Source of the DNA: Channallabes apus
Taxonomy: Eukaryota > Chordata > Actinopteri > Siluriformes > Clariidae
DNA length: 64,000 nucleotides
Assembly: GCA_030522415.1 (NCBI GenBank)
Contig: CM060111.1
Span: 46,843,059 to 46,907,058 of the forward strand
Direction of reading: 5' to 3'
Below are positions 12,405 through 23,100 of this stretch, piece by piece. The notes under the pieces are model-generated. The model did no database searches. It was not told the DNA's origin and saw nothing but the letters and a program-made list of their open reading frames with translations. Each line of letters opens with the position of its first letter. The stretch's first letter is position 1. The translations under genes and the position numbers were made by a program.

Positions 12405-12596
12405 GGCGGAGAGTTTAATCCTGGAAGAGAGAGAGAGAAGTGTGTGGTGCAGGACATGAGGTTTGACATTTGTAGCTCAAATAAAAGTTAATATGCATTG
12501 TTGACGGTTAAAGAGTTTGTAGAAATAGTTAAAAGGTTAATAATAATTGGCTGATCTTTAATGTAATCAGCGATATTATTATTATTGTTGTTATTA

Positions 12597-12817
12597 CAAC
12601 CCCTGGCAAAAATTCTGGAATCCCCCTCTCAGAAGATGTTCATTCAAATGTTTAATTGTGTAGAAAAAAACAAGCACATACATGCCACAAAACTATTTTC
12701 ACTCAACAATCCAAACTTCTGGCTGTATAAAACACTTAAAAAAACAAAGAAAGATAACTATAGTCAACGACAACTGTTTTAACAACTCAAACAGAGGAAA
12801 AAAATATGGAATCACCA
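12597..12817 (+). repeat. Left terminal inverted repeat of Tc1-like element
   Basis: Matches the reverse complement of about 13983-14209 with few differences; the outermost 18 bases are identical. Both arms still carry the inner block AAATATGGAATCAC. Confidence 0.9.
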
Positions 12818-12827
12818 AATAAAAACA

Positions 12828-13838
12828 CTACTTGTACTTTGTTGCAGCACCTCTGGCTTTTATAACAGCTTGAATTCTCTGAGTCCTGGATTTAACTAAT
12901 GTCCAACAGTAGACTTCATCAGTCTGTCTCCAGCTTTGTCTTATTGCAGTTGCCAGATCAGCTTTGCAGGTTGGAGCCTCGTCCTGGACCATTTTCTTTC
13001 ATTTCCACCACAGATTTTCAATTGGATTAAGGTCTGGACTATTTGCGGGCCATGCCATTGACATTATATGTCTTTCCTGTAGGAATGTTTTCACAGATTT
13101 TGCCCTATGGCACGATGCATTATCATCCTGAAAAATGATGCTACCATCACCAAACATCCTTTCAATTGATGGAATAAGAAAAGTGTCCAAAATCTCAACA
13201 TAAACTTGTGCATTTATAGAAGATGTAATGACTGTCATGTCTCCCCCATACCTTTACCTGACATACAACCCCATATCAATAATGATTGTGGAAATTTGCA
13301 TGTTTTCTTCAGGCAGTTGTCTTTATAAATTTCATTGGAACGGCACCAAACAAAAGTTCCAGCATCATCACCCTGCGCAATGCAGATTTGTGATTCATCA
13401 CTGACTCTAACTCTCATCCAGTCATCCGCAGTCCAAGATTGTCTTTCTTTAGCCCACTGAAACCTTGTTTTTGTTCTGTTTAGATGTTAATGATGGTTTT
13501 CTTTTGGCTTTTCTGTATGTAAATCCCATTTCTTTTAGGTGATTTCTTACTGTCCGCTCACAGACATTGACTCTACTTTCTGCCTGTTTGTTCCTCATTT
13601 GTTTTGTTGTGCATTTTCTGTTTTCAAGTCATATTGCTTTAAGTTTTCTGTCTTGGCGCTTTGATGTCTTTCTTGGTCTACCAGTACGCTTCCCTTTTAC
13701 AACCTTTCCATTTGATTTGTACTTGGTCCAGATTTTAGACACAGCTGACTGGGAACAACCAACATCTTTTACAACATTCCATGAAGATTTACCTTCTTCA
13801 AGAAGTTTGATAATTCTCTCCTTTGTTTCAACTGACAT
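12828..13838 (-). pseudogene. DD34E Tc1-like transposase (dead)
   Basis: Begins MSVETKERIIKLLEEGKS (13838 downwards), with a paired helix-turn-helix DNA-binding region and a GRPRK linker motif. The catalytic core is readable in pieces: DDWMRVRVSDESQ (first Asp), IIFQDDNASCH (second Asp) and SPDLNPIENLWW (Glu), with 34 residues between the second Asp and the Glu. It is broken by TGA at 13629-13631, a frameshift near 13455-13470, a frameshift near 13240 and TGA at about 12999-13001. The original stop is TAG at 12828-12830. The copy cannot encode active transposase. Confidence 0.85.
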
Positions 13839-13982
13839 CTCTCGTGTTGGAGCTATGAGTTACGTCAATCATCTTGGTTCAACACATCCCTAATGTGTGC
13901 AAGCACTCTTTTTTAACTGGAGACTAATTAGCAGTTGTAGAAATGCAAAGTGCATGCTGATTCCATATTGTTTTCCTCAGAT

Positions 13983-14209
13983 TTGTGTGATTCCATATTT
14001 TGTTCCTCTGTTTGATTTGTCAAAACAGTTGTCGTTGACTATAGTTATCTTTCTTTGTTTTTTTTTAAGTGTTTTATACAGCCAGAAGTTTGGATTGATG
14101 AGTGAAAATAGTTTTGTGGCATGTATGTGCTTGTTTTTTTTTCTACACAATTAAACATTTGAATGAACATCTTCTGAGAGGGTGATTCCAGAATTTTTGC
14201 CAGGGGTTG
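13983..14209 (-). repeat. Right terminal inverted repeat of Tc1-like element
   Basis: Inverse of the left arm, ending GCCAGGGGTTG next to the TA duplication. The long matched arms can fold into one hairpin when single-stranded. Confidence 0.9.
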
Positions 14210-15026
14210 TATTATGATTATGATTATTTGAGGTTGAAGTCCACGTCTGTGTACGTGTGTGTTTCTGTACAGCAGAACTCTCTGTCTAACTTATTAATAG
14301 ACAGAAATGACATTCTGTAAGGTTGATTATCTGACGCCTTGTTTACACTAAGTTGTCCTTCTTTGGTGCTCAGACAAATACACTCCCTGTTCGGTAATCG
14401 GAGAGAGAATCACAGGTGAGAAATGGAAAAAGTCGATCAGATAAAGATGAAGTTTTGTCTTAAAACGACTCCAGCGTGTTAAAATTCACTTATACCACTT
14501 CAGCGCTGTTATTTCAGACAAAGTGAAAATATCAACTAATCCCAGTCAAAATATTCACTTTATCTTTTCTAATTAATATCTATTGGTGCAGGTGTTTGTT
14601 TACATTGAGACAGTAGCGCATTAGTAGATTATTATACAGTAGATTATTAAATCCAGCACATAACTGTTCATAACATCACTTTTACTCCACATTTAGATTT
14701 AAACTGATGCTGCAGATTAAACTAGACAGAAGATCTAAGGACTGCAGGAGATTCAGGAAATTACAGACAGACAGTTTTGTGTGATGATGTGAGAGAATCT
14801 GTCTGGATGGAAAGGTTTCTAAAACTTGTTTCTGGTCCTCCAGTGTATGAAATCATGACATTATTGAAAAAAAAAGAGCTCTGACCAATGTACAGCCAAA
14901 ACATTTATTTTATTTACATATAGATGATAAAATAATGCTGTAGGGTGTAAATAATTACACATAATTAAGTCCTTCAAACTTAATCTCACAATGAACTCCT
15001 AGTGCACTACACCAGGCCCTTATAGT

Positions 15027-15030
<4 letters not shown>

Positions 15031-15058
<28 letters not shown>
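15031..15058. repeat. CA microsatellite in znf131 intron 1
   Basis: About 28 bases of uninterrupted CA. Confidence 0.85.
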
Positions 15059-15060
<2 letters not shown>

Positions 15061-15505
15061 CCATGACTCCCGAATCCACCTTTATTATAGACACAGTGCA
15101 CTACAGAGGGTGTAGAAGTTCATTACCTCACACCCTACCTAGTGCACTCACACACAGCGCTGATCCATTTGGGATTTAGCCTCAGCTAGCTAGCACAGGA
15201 AGCTATCATTTAACACACAAACTACACATTAAAGATCTAATCCCTCAGAGTCCTGAATATTACCTCAACAATAAACCTTATTAACCACAAACCTGACTAA
15301 AAACACATCTATATCGGTAAACGCCTCCTAAATCCACACCTCTAAGCTCGGCCTCTAGAGATCTAAAGCCAAACTCGCCATTTGTTATTCGACTCACTGT
15401 TGTTACGTCATCAAATCGCGCATTAAAATGCACAAATCCGGCTAATTGTTTCCCACCAGCGCGGAGCGGAACCCGAGCGCGGCGCTGTGACCGCTGTGTA
15501 CTCAC

Positions 15506-15680
15506 CCTGATAGCCACACAATGTCAGGTTTTATGGAAGAAATTTAATAATCGGGTCCGGCGCCGGGCTTCACAGCGTCGTGTTCCGCAGAGAGAGCGAG
15601 GGCGGGCGCGTTTCCGCTCAGGACTCCACTTCCCAGAAGGCCATGCGCTGCGCCTAATCAAGCGCGAGGCAGGGGGCGCG
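15506..15680 (-). promoter_or_regulatory. znf131: Probable znf131 untranslated first exon and CpG promoter
   Basis: On the minus strand a perfect GTGAGT donor follows position 15506. Upstream of it lies a GC- and CpG-rich stretch (about 15550-15680, with GGCGCC, GGGCGCGC and GCGCGC blocks) and no TATA box, as expected for a housekeeping regulator's promoter. The donor pairs with the 5' UTR acceptor at 12421. The transcription start is not visible; the assignment to znf131 rests on strand, splice signals and proximity. Confidence 0.55.
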
Positions 15681-15699
15681 CGAGAGGCACGTTTTCCCG

Positions 15700-16857
15700 C
15701 CAGTAACTTTTCCTGTCAGAGAGGAAGCGTTTAGAAAAATATAAGAAAATGTACATTTATAATGTGAATAAGTAGAAACAAACATAAAAACAGCATCCAA
15801 ATTGTGGAATTAAATATTTTAACATCCTGCGAACTGTGTTTTGAATTGTTTTAATTTGTAAACATGTCTACTTTACCAAGTTACCATAATTTCATCCAAA
15901 AAACAAAAATGCTATCAAATAAAAATGATTATTTTTCTTGCATCATTTAAAATAATTTGGAATCTTCACTGTGGTTAAAGTCCCAGATATGTGAAAAATG
16001 TCCTCTTAGCACATTAAGCATTTTGTACAGTATTAACAAAACATATCGTGCAATATATCAGATCAGTCATTCTGGAGAACTGGGGTAAAACATGCTTCTA
16101 AATAGAAAAGCTTTTATTATTTCTAAAAACACATTATGTGTCGTTGAACCCTTAGAGTGAGGTGTGGGTTATCAAACCCTGTTTCAGGACAAACTGCCAG
16201 ATTGAACATTTTTGTACAAATGACAACCTTTTCAGTGCATTACAGGATTTTTGTCAACACATTTTGTATATACATTTTCAAAACAGGTTTTGTCTAATAA
16301 CCAAGTGTTAATTTTTTTCATAACTTTCACATAATTATTTATAACTTAAATGCAGCACGTTTTTTAACAGTATTTAACTATAATAAAAACGTCCTTTCTC
16401 CAAGTTATTATGAAAAATACATCAGGTGAAGCTCAAGGCTACTGAAACCCGGATCAGACTGCAGAACCTCTACAGTGACATACAATAGGCAGAAGTAAGG
16501 GCTGGCGAAATAGCAAAGCAGCTTGAGGAGCGGCAGCGAGTTGACCACACACTCCATTCGCGGGTAATGTTAGCACGCGGGTGGAGCTGCAGGTAAACCG
16601 CCTCATGTACACGGGCGGAGCCGCGGGTAACCTCTAGTTAGTTATAAGAGAAGAGATCTTTGAAAGATATCAAAGGATTTACGGATACAAAACTATTACA
16701 TTTTATTGTAAACATTTATGCAGCATTTAACAATTTTTATCAATTTTCACATCTTGAAAACATTTTAATGTAAAGTCATAGCTCTGAACTCATAGTCATG
16801 AACTCTTTTCAAACATTTAAATATTATTTAGCAATATCATGGGGAATATTACTTGTC
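15700..16857. other. Gene-free AT-rich spacer
   Basis: No gene, repeat family or RNA recognised. The ATG at 16798 that appears to start an ORF lies upstream of the LINE insertion point and is chance sequence. Confidence 0.5.
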
Positions 16858-16869
16858 ATTGTTGCGATG

Positions 16870-17290
16870 CTCTACGGCTTAGAGACAGTGGCACTGAAGA
16901 AAAGACAGGAGGCAGAGCTGGAGGTAGCAGAGCTCAAGATGTTGAGGTTCTCTTTGGGAGTGACAAGGATGGATAGGATCAAGAATGAGTTCATCAGAGG
17001 GACAACACATGTGAGATGTTTTGGAGATAAAGTCAGAGAGGCCAGATTGAGGTGGTTTGGACATGTTCAGAGGAGAGATGGTGAATATATCGGTAGAAGG
17101 ATGCTGAGGTTGGAACTGCCAGGCAGGAGGTCTAGAGGAAGACCAAAGAGGAGATTTATGGATGCAGTGAGAGAGGACATGAAGTTAGTTGGTGTGAGAG
17201 AAGAGGATGCAGAGGATAGGGTTAGATGGAGGCAGATGATTCGCTGTGGCGACCCCTGAAATGGAACAGCCGAAAGACAAAGAAGAGGAG
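16870..17290 (+). mobile_element. 5'-truncated RTE-like LINE tail with target-site duplication
   Basis: Encodes the extreme C-terminus of a reverse transcriptase: LYGLETVALKKRQEAELE, FSLGVTRMDRIKNEFIRG, ARLRWFGHVQRRDGEYIG, GRRSRGRPKRRFMD, ending MIRCGDP. This block order is typical of RTE-group elements. The copy is flanked by ATTGTTGCGATG at 16858-16869 and ATTGTTGCTATG at 17291-17302, a 12-bp duplication with one mismatch. That fixes both ends and shows simple 5' truncation on insertion. The 3' tail (GCTGTGGCGACCCCTGAA ... CAGCCGAAAG) is shared with the SINE at 19421. Confidence 0.8.
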
Positions 17291-17997
17291 ATTGTTGCTA
17301 TGTACAGTAAATTCAAAATCAAAATCTGGTTTCTGCAACTCTATTGCTACTGGTTGCTGCATCCTACTTTCGTCTATTTTTGTTTATGTTAGATCGTGGA
17401 TTTTTATTTTACTCTATTTATTCACATCACTGTCTATATTTTTTAATCCATTTACTCTTAAATAGTCTTTGGCACAATAATTTCCTCCTAGATTAATAAA
17501 GTGTTATCTTATCTTATCTTGTCCGATCTTATAACATTTTTTATGAACCGGCTGTGCTCTCTAGCATTAATATAGTGATAATTTTAACTAACTAGCAAAT
17601 GCCAGTTTGTGGATGGAAGTAAATGTAAACCCTAGACTAACACATCTCAACTATATACAAAATACAGTTACTAGGCAAGGTTTGTCGATTACAGATTAGG
17701 AGATATTGTATGAATATTTTAATCTCACAGTGTGTGGGTCAGGACATTGTGCCTCAGGTGAGAGAATCATTAACAGCTGAAGTTTACAGTAAGCATACGA
17801 CCTCATATTCAGGGATGAACTTTCTTAATCTGTAGCTTCAGTTATATGATAAACACATTAACCTTCACCCGTTTCCACTGATTTGAAGGTCACATGACTT
17901 AAAGAGTGACTTGTTAATTAAATCAGATCCTCATGGTCAGTTCCAACTTGAGAACAGTTAGAGATTAAACACCAGACTGTGGTTGTTGCTAACACAA

Positions 17998-18535
17998 ACA
18001 TACTTTATCTCATGTCTCATATCTCATAGATTAGATGATGTTGTAGGAGTTAAGGGAACAGCCCTCTCCTGGCTCAGGTCATATTTGACAGATTGTTATC
18101 AGTTTGTAGATTTAAATGGTGACTATTCTATGCGTGCTAATGTGAAGTTTCGAGTTCCACAGGGTTCTCTTTTAGGCTCACTGCTATTTTCTCTCTACAT
18201 GCTTCCTCTGGGCAACATGATAATTGTTTCCATTGGTTTGTGAACCACCATTAAACAGAAGAGAAAAAGGAAGTCAATCTTTGTGCTATGCCAAATATTA
18301 TTGACATTTCGGAAAAAAACAGTGACTGTCTTCCCCACTCTCATTGATCACTCAGGTTTGTTGATGGTGGAATGACTGCTTGCTTGCATCCCAGTTCCGC
18401 TTCATGTCTGTGTTTCCTTCTGGCTCCTCCCTTTTAGTTATGATGTCATAGTTAGTCCTGCCAGAGTCCCTGCTTGCACTCTGTATTAGAAATATATTCA
18501 CCTTATACATTACGTGACTGTGACCATACCTAACT

Positions 18536-18578
<43 letters not shown>

Positions 18579-18840
18579 TTTGGGCTGCACATGGCACTCC
18601 TGAGCTGCCAGTGATGCCAGAGTCCCTTCTTGCACTCTGCCCTCCTGACCTGTCTGACACATGCCACATACCTCCGCTTAGGTTTGGAGATCTTGTTGCA
18701 TGAAGACCTCTTGCTCGCTGATCAGGATGACCCCCGTATGGTCTGCTTGGGATGCGTGTGATGACTCTGGGATGGTTTCACTTAACCATGGAGATGGTTT
18801 TGGAGATGGTGTTGCACTTGGCTGATGCATAGAGTTTTTC
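17998..18840 (+). mobile_element. L2-group LINE fragment, internally deleted
   Basis: 18014-18240 encodes RT palm sequence: VGVKGTALSWLRSYLTD, FVDLNGDYS, FRVPQGSLLGSLLFSLYM, LPLGNM. It stops before the YADD box. Sequence at about 18580-18670 aligns by eye with the 3' UTR of the L2-group LINE at 6930-7000 (shared GCTGC/ACACATGG, CTGCCAGTGAT, TGCCCTC blocks), so RT and 3' UTR are fused by a large deletion. A CT run (18541-18570) lies between. Non-functional. Confidence 0.6.
18541..18570. repeat. CT microsatellite
   Basis: About 30 bases of CT, read as GA on the other strand. Confidence 0.9.
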
Positions 18841-19403
18841 ACTTATGGCTTATGAATATAGTCACTCAGTAGTCATTTAACTGTTCCCACACACAGTTTT
18901 GTACCTGTGCCTCCAGTAACATTAAAATTACTAACAACTCATATCAACAAAGTTACAATGTCTGGTTAAGTCTTACGGTAATAACTAATTATTACCAAGT
19001 TACTCAGTTACTTCATTATTTTTCACCTAGGTTATCTACACTTTTGGGTGTAACGTGTTAGAGTACTTGAATTACTTTTATGATGTAACGAGTAATCTAA
19101 CACGTTAGGTCTGACATTTAAGTACTCAGTTGTTTAGTTATATTTTCAAAAATGTAATCCATTATTCAGTCAATTTATGTAATCTGTGAGCCAGAAAGCA
19201 TTGATTCTGTTATTGTGTGTGTGTGAAAAACAACATACATGAGGAATCACAAGGGAGTTTTCATTTTCTGCAATGCAAATGTACTCGAACTAGTTACTTT
19301 TATCAGAAAGTAATGCTGTAATGTAATGATTACTTTTTAATGACAGTAATTTTGTAATGTAATTAGTTATATATATTTTGTAACATCACTTTTTATATGA
19401 ACT
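18841..19403. other. Gene-free AT-rich spacer
   Basis: Contains several scattered TAATGTAATTA-like motifs but no coding signal or clear element boundary. Confidence 0.4.
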
Positions 19404-19420
19404 ACTAAAGACTCCTGATG

Positions 19421-19648
19421 GGCACTGGTGGCTCAGTGGTAGGTGAAGTGCCATGTCTTCGATTCCCAGCCAGTGCCCAAACCCCAGCCACTGGATGCAG
19501 TGCCGGTCCCAAGCCTGTATAAAATGGGAGGGTTGCGTCAGGAAGGGCATCCGGCGTAAAACCTGTGCCAAGTTGTAGTGCGGCCTGGATAGTCCGCTGT
19601 GGCGACCCCTTACCGGGAGCAGCCGAAATAACAATATCAACAACAACA
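19421..19648 (+). mobile_element. tRNA-derived SINE with RTE-type tail
   Basis: Flanked by a perfect 17-bp duplication, ACTAAAGACTCCTGATG, at 19404-19420 and 19649-19665, which fixes the ends exactly. The head has a pol III A box (TGGCTCAGTGGT, 19429-19440) and a B box-like TCTTCGATTCC (19456-19466), closer together than in a normal tRNA. The body contains AGGAAGGGCATCCGGCG. The tail reads CCGCTGTGGCGACCCCT ... CAGCCGAAA and ends in a CAA run. The tail matches the RTE-like LINE at 17243-17275, its likely mobilising partner. The intact duplication implies a recent insertion. Confidence 0.85.
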
Positions 19649-20082
19649 ACTAAAGACTCCTGATGACTTTGTTCAGGCTACAGTGTCATCTTTAATTAAC
19701 TTTGTAATTATCAAGCTAGATAATAATAATAATAATAATAATAAGATAATATATCTTATAAATTAACATAATTTTATGTTATGGCACTTTATTCATTCAG
19801 AGATTTTATTTCTACTTAGTTTATCAATATTAACTGTAAAATGCTAACTAGCTAATTAGTCAAGTTAACTAGATATTTGATTTCATAATTAGCTTGTTTT
19901 TTACAACAAAAAAAATTAATTAAATATTAATTTTAGCTAGCTTAAATTGACCTAAATGAATAATGAGATTTGACTTTTGCTAAGCTAGTGCTTGGACTTG
20001 AGTAGTATGAACACCAGCTAGACATTTCAGTCTACAGTATCTACAATAATTGCTCTTCAATACAGTGTGGTGATTATTATCA

Positions 20083-20930
20083 ATCAATCAATCAATCAAT
20101 CAATCAAATTTATTCATAAAGCGCATTTAAAACAACTTCAGCTAACCAAAGTGCTGTACAAGTATAAAAAAATAAATCAGCAGGTACTATACCGCGTATC
20201 TACTTAATATTTATCACTCACTATTACAAACCATGAAACAGAAATCCATAGGATAAAATAAAATAATCATAATAGTAATAAATAAAATAAAACTAGCTAA
20301 ATAAATCATAAGGAAAATGCACATGAAAACAGATGTGTTTTAAGCATGGTTTTAAAATGATTAAGATTTTGGGTGGCTCTCAACTGCAAAGGGAGGCCGT
20401 TCCACAGGCTGGGGGCTACCGCCGAAAAGGCTATGCTACCTCGGGTTTTGAGCTTTGTTCTGGGGATGTGCAGTAAATGATGATCAGAGGATCGCAAATC
20501 TCTGGAAGGGCAGTACGGGACAAGAAGCTCCGACAGATAGGCAGGTGCCAAATTATTCAAGCCTTTAAAAACAAGAAGTAATATTTTAAACTGGATCCTG
20601 AAATGTACGGGAAGCCAGTGAAGGGAAGCCAGTATGGGTGTAATATGATCACGTTTTCTCTTCCCAGTCAAGAGGCGAGCTGCTGCATTTTGAACGGCTT
20701 GTAGCCGTTGAAGTTGTGACTGACTGAGACCTAAATATAGCGAGTTACAGTAGTCAAGGTGTGACGTGATGAAAGCATGAATTACTGTCTCAAACTGTTC
20801 AGGGGGATATAGTGCTTAACTTTACTAAGAAGACGAAGTTGGAAAAAGCTGGACCTTACAACTGAGCTTATCTGTTCATTCAGCTTAAAGGCAGAGTCAA
20901 AAATTACCCCAAGATTTCTGGATTATACGA
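20083..20930 (-). mobile_element. 5'-truncated LINE (RT C-terminus and 3' end)
   Basis: On the minus strand, from about 20926 down: NLGVIFDSAFKLNEQ, SSFFQLRLLSKVKHY, then after a frameshift near 20800 HAFITSHLDYCNS, LQRLQAVQNAAARLLTG, HITPILASLHWLPVHFRI and ending HLFSCAFSL at about 20306. This is the C-terminal RT region of an L2/CR1-group element. The 3' end runs into an ATTG-type tandem tail, seen on the plus strand as AATC repeats at about 20083-20106. It is a different family from the LINE at 2500-7380, judging by the tail. Confidence 0.75.
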
Positions 20931-21835
20931 TTATAAACAGACAAATATAATGTGGATTAAATCAGATAAGCTGATAGAGAGCTCTTTGTTACATGGCTTT
21001 AATAAAGTGCTGTTAGCAGTTATGCTGAAACAGAACATCATCACGTACTCCAAAGTCTAAGTACAACTAAATTACAGACAAGTCAGAGCATGAAAGTGCA
21101 CAGAAACACAAGTCAGTGTGAAGGCAAGCTGCACTTTCAATGCTGTACACATGGAACAGGGATGTTTTCAGTTTTATCTACTGTTCTTTTAATGATTAAA
21201 GACCTCATAGAGTTCTTCATTGAACCATTAAATAAAATCAAACTGTTATGGAGGACCGGGTTCAGTTCAGTTCAGGAGCAGTGGATAGAGACGATCGTTA
21301 GGATTTTTGAGATAACGATTCTTCCAAAGAGACAAAGTTTTAAAGATTAGTACCAAATTACCCAAAAGTGAAAATCCTAATTCTTTGTTTTTTTTTTCAG
21401 TTCTGCTGAAGTTTATAATATAATGTATATCTAACAAACGTGAAGCTTTATGCCAAAATATATAATGTAGTCATGAAACTGAAAATAATAGTTTGTTTTG
21501 TTCTTGCACATCTGGTTCCACTCTGCTATAAGCATGCGGTGTGTATTAATGCTAACAGCTAGTGAACACATGCAGAACCCTATGAGTGTTTATGTTGTAT
21601 GCATGTGTGGGGTTGGTTCTGTGTTTTGGTAATCACCCCCCCCCCCCCCCCCACGGTTAACCTCTGTGTCCACACTCGGGACAGGATGCAAAAAGTCTCT
21701 GCACAGCTGGAAAAGTGCTGACTCGGCACTAGAAAGTGCAGCGGAGCAGAAACATGCAAGAGGCAGGACAAGATTAACGATTCGGGGTTATTACAGAACA
21801 CATCAACGTCTCATAGAAGAAGGTTAACCTTTACC

Positions 21836-21889
<54 letters not shown>

Positions 21890-22270
21890 CGCAAGAGCAC
21901 AACAATAATGAGTTCTACAGCACTAAAGAGACAGGAAGAGATAAAAATCTTTTATGCTTTAATGTGAATAATGTTGGAGCTCAGTCATATCTACAGTGGT
22001 GAAGTAACACCCAGCAGTGTTATGAGGAAAGTTGGACTAAAATAAACTCTTAAAGTTTTAAATTAACTTGTTGCACAAATTAATGATAAACCAGATCAAA
22101 ACAATAATCTGTATAACTGTTTAACCGCAGGCAGGGAGGATGTTTGGAGTCACACAGTTGAAATTCCTGAATCTCATGTAAAAGGGTGTTTATCTGATCC
22201 TGGGTCGGTCATGGGAGGGAAAGTGGGCGGAGCTTGTGCAGAACTTTGTCCTAGTTCTGAAAAACAAGTG
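20931..22270. other. Gene-free region upstream of selenop
   Basis: Contains a C homopolymer near 21638-21652 and a GT microsatellite near 21839-21886. Nearer the gene, a GGGCGGAGC GC-box-like motif lies at about 22224-22234. No gene seen. Confidence 0.5.
21839..21886. repeat. GT microsatellite
   Basis: About 46 bases of alternating GT. Confidence 0.9.
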
Positions 22271-22273
22271 GGG

Positions 22274-22281
22274 TATAAATA
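22274..22281 (+). promoter_or_regulatory. selenop: TATA box of selenop
   Basis: TATAAATA, about 30 bases ahead of the inferred start of the untranslated first exon, in a locally GC-richer context (GGGGTATAAATAGGACGGGG). Confidence 0.7.
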
Positions 22282-22304
22282 GGACGGGGACGAGGTGTGT
22301 GTTT

Positions 22305-22371
22305 ATTGATCTCAGACAACTGGAGAAAAAATCTGCACCAACTGAAGACTCGAGGGGAAAAAACACGACAC
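22305..22371 (+). other. selenop: selenop untranslated first exon
   Basis: Sequence from about 30 bases downstream of the TATA box to a strong donor (CGACAC/GTAAGT at 22371-22372). The next exon opens at 23073 after TTGTAG. A noncoding first exon is also the arrangement I know from mammalian SELENOP. The 5' end is approximate. Confidence 0.6.
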
Positions 22372-22533
22372 GTAAGTTATTATTGTCCTCTTACTTTAAT
22401 ATTAATGTATCACATATTTATAATCAAATAACAAGTGTGTAATGTTTTAAAGCTTAACATAAGCAGTGTTTTAGTATATAATAGACATTTATATTTACAT
22501 TTAGTCATCTGGTAGCGTCTGTCTAGATGTAAA

Positions 22534-22559
22534 TGTGCTACAAAAACAACAACACCAAC

Positions 22560-22593
<34 letters not shown>

Positions 22594-22594
22594 G
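22534..22594. repeat. AAC/AAT trinucleotide repeat in selenop intron 1
   Basis: AAC-type units followed by a longer AAT run. Confidence 0.8.
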
Positions 22595-23100
22595 ATTGAT
22601 ATTGGAAAAAATAACCCTGATAACTTGTGTCTTTTTTCCTGCTCTTCTCTACTCTGTACTTTTTTTAGTACACGAAAGTGCTAAGTTATTTATTTATTTA
22701 TTACACCACTCGAAATGTGGGTGGGACAAAAAAACACAAATGAGGCGCTCATGAGTGCAAACACTGTCACATCCTCCTCAACACTATAATAAATACATCA
22801 ATACATTAAATAAATAAATGAAACTCCACCTCATGTGTTAGTTCTACCTGACTCCGCCTCCTCGTGTGTCAGTGGCGTACTGGGAGGTGCCTCGTCCTCT
22901 ATAATATATTTCAGACTAGTGTCTTCATGTTCGCCATTTTTCACACTTCTGATGTGTTTCACCAAAACCCCGCCCACACCGATAGGCCCAAACACTAACA
23001 ATAGACCTACAGTAGATCTGCAGTATCCAGATAAGACTTTACTATCAATTTGTGTGTGTGTGTGTGTTGTAGACTGAGTGTGTGTTGGTGGAGAGGAGAG

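Larger units (their letters stand above)
12597..14209 (-). mobile_element. Tc1-like DNA transposon with long inverted repeats
   Basis: A complete 1613-bp element flanked by TA on both sides (12595-12596 and 14210-14211), the canonical Tc1/mariner target duplication. The ends read CAACCCCTGGCAAAAATT and its inverse. Inverted repeats extend about 220 bp inward from each end, far longer than the 20-50 bp of simple Tc1 elements and like the IR/DR class. The transposase between them is on the minus strand and broken. It sits in intron 1 of znf131 in the same transcriptional sense. Confidence 0.9.
12421..15505 (-). other. znf131: znf131 intron 1 (5' UTR intron)
   Basis: The ATG-bearing exon extends to 12420, where the minus strand shows a pyrimidine-rich CTCTTCCAG acceptor. 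The matching donor reads CAGG/GTGAGT at 15505-15506. Outside the Tc1-like element at 12597-14209, the intron holds a CA microsatellite near 15031-15058 and no other feature I recognise. Confidence 0.6.

Noticed and set aside
16798..16869. N-terminal part of the ORF starting at 16798
   Set aside because: It lies outside the LINE insertion, as shown by the target duplication at 16858-16869. Chance open sequence.
19421..19480. Functional tRNA gene at the SINE head
   Set aside because: The A and B boxes are too close and no cloverleaf with anticodon arm can be drawn; the 17-bp target duplication and RTE tail show a SINE.
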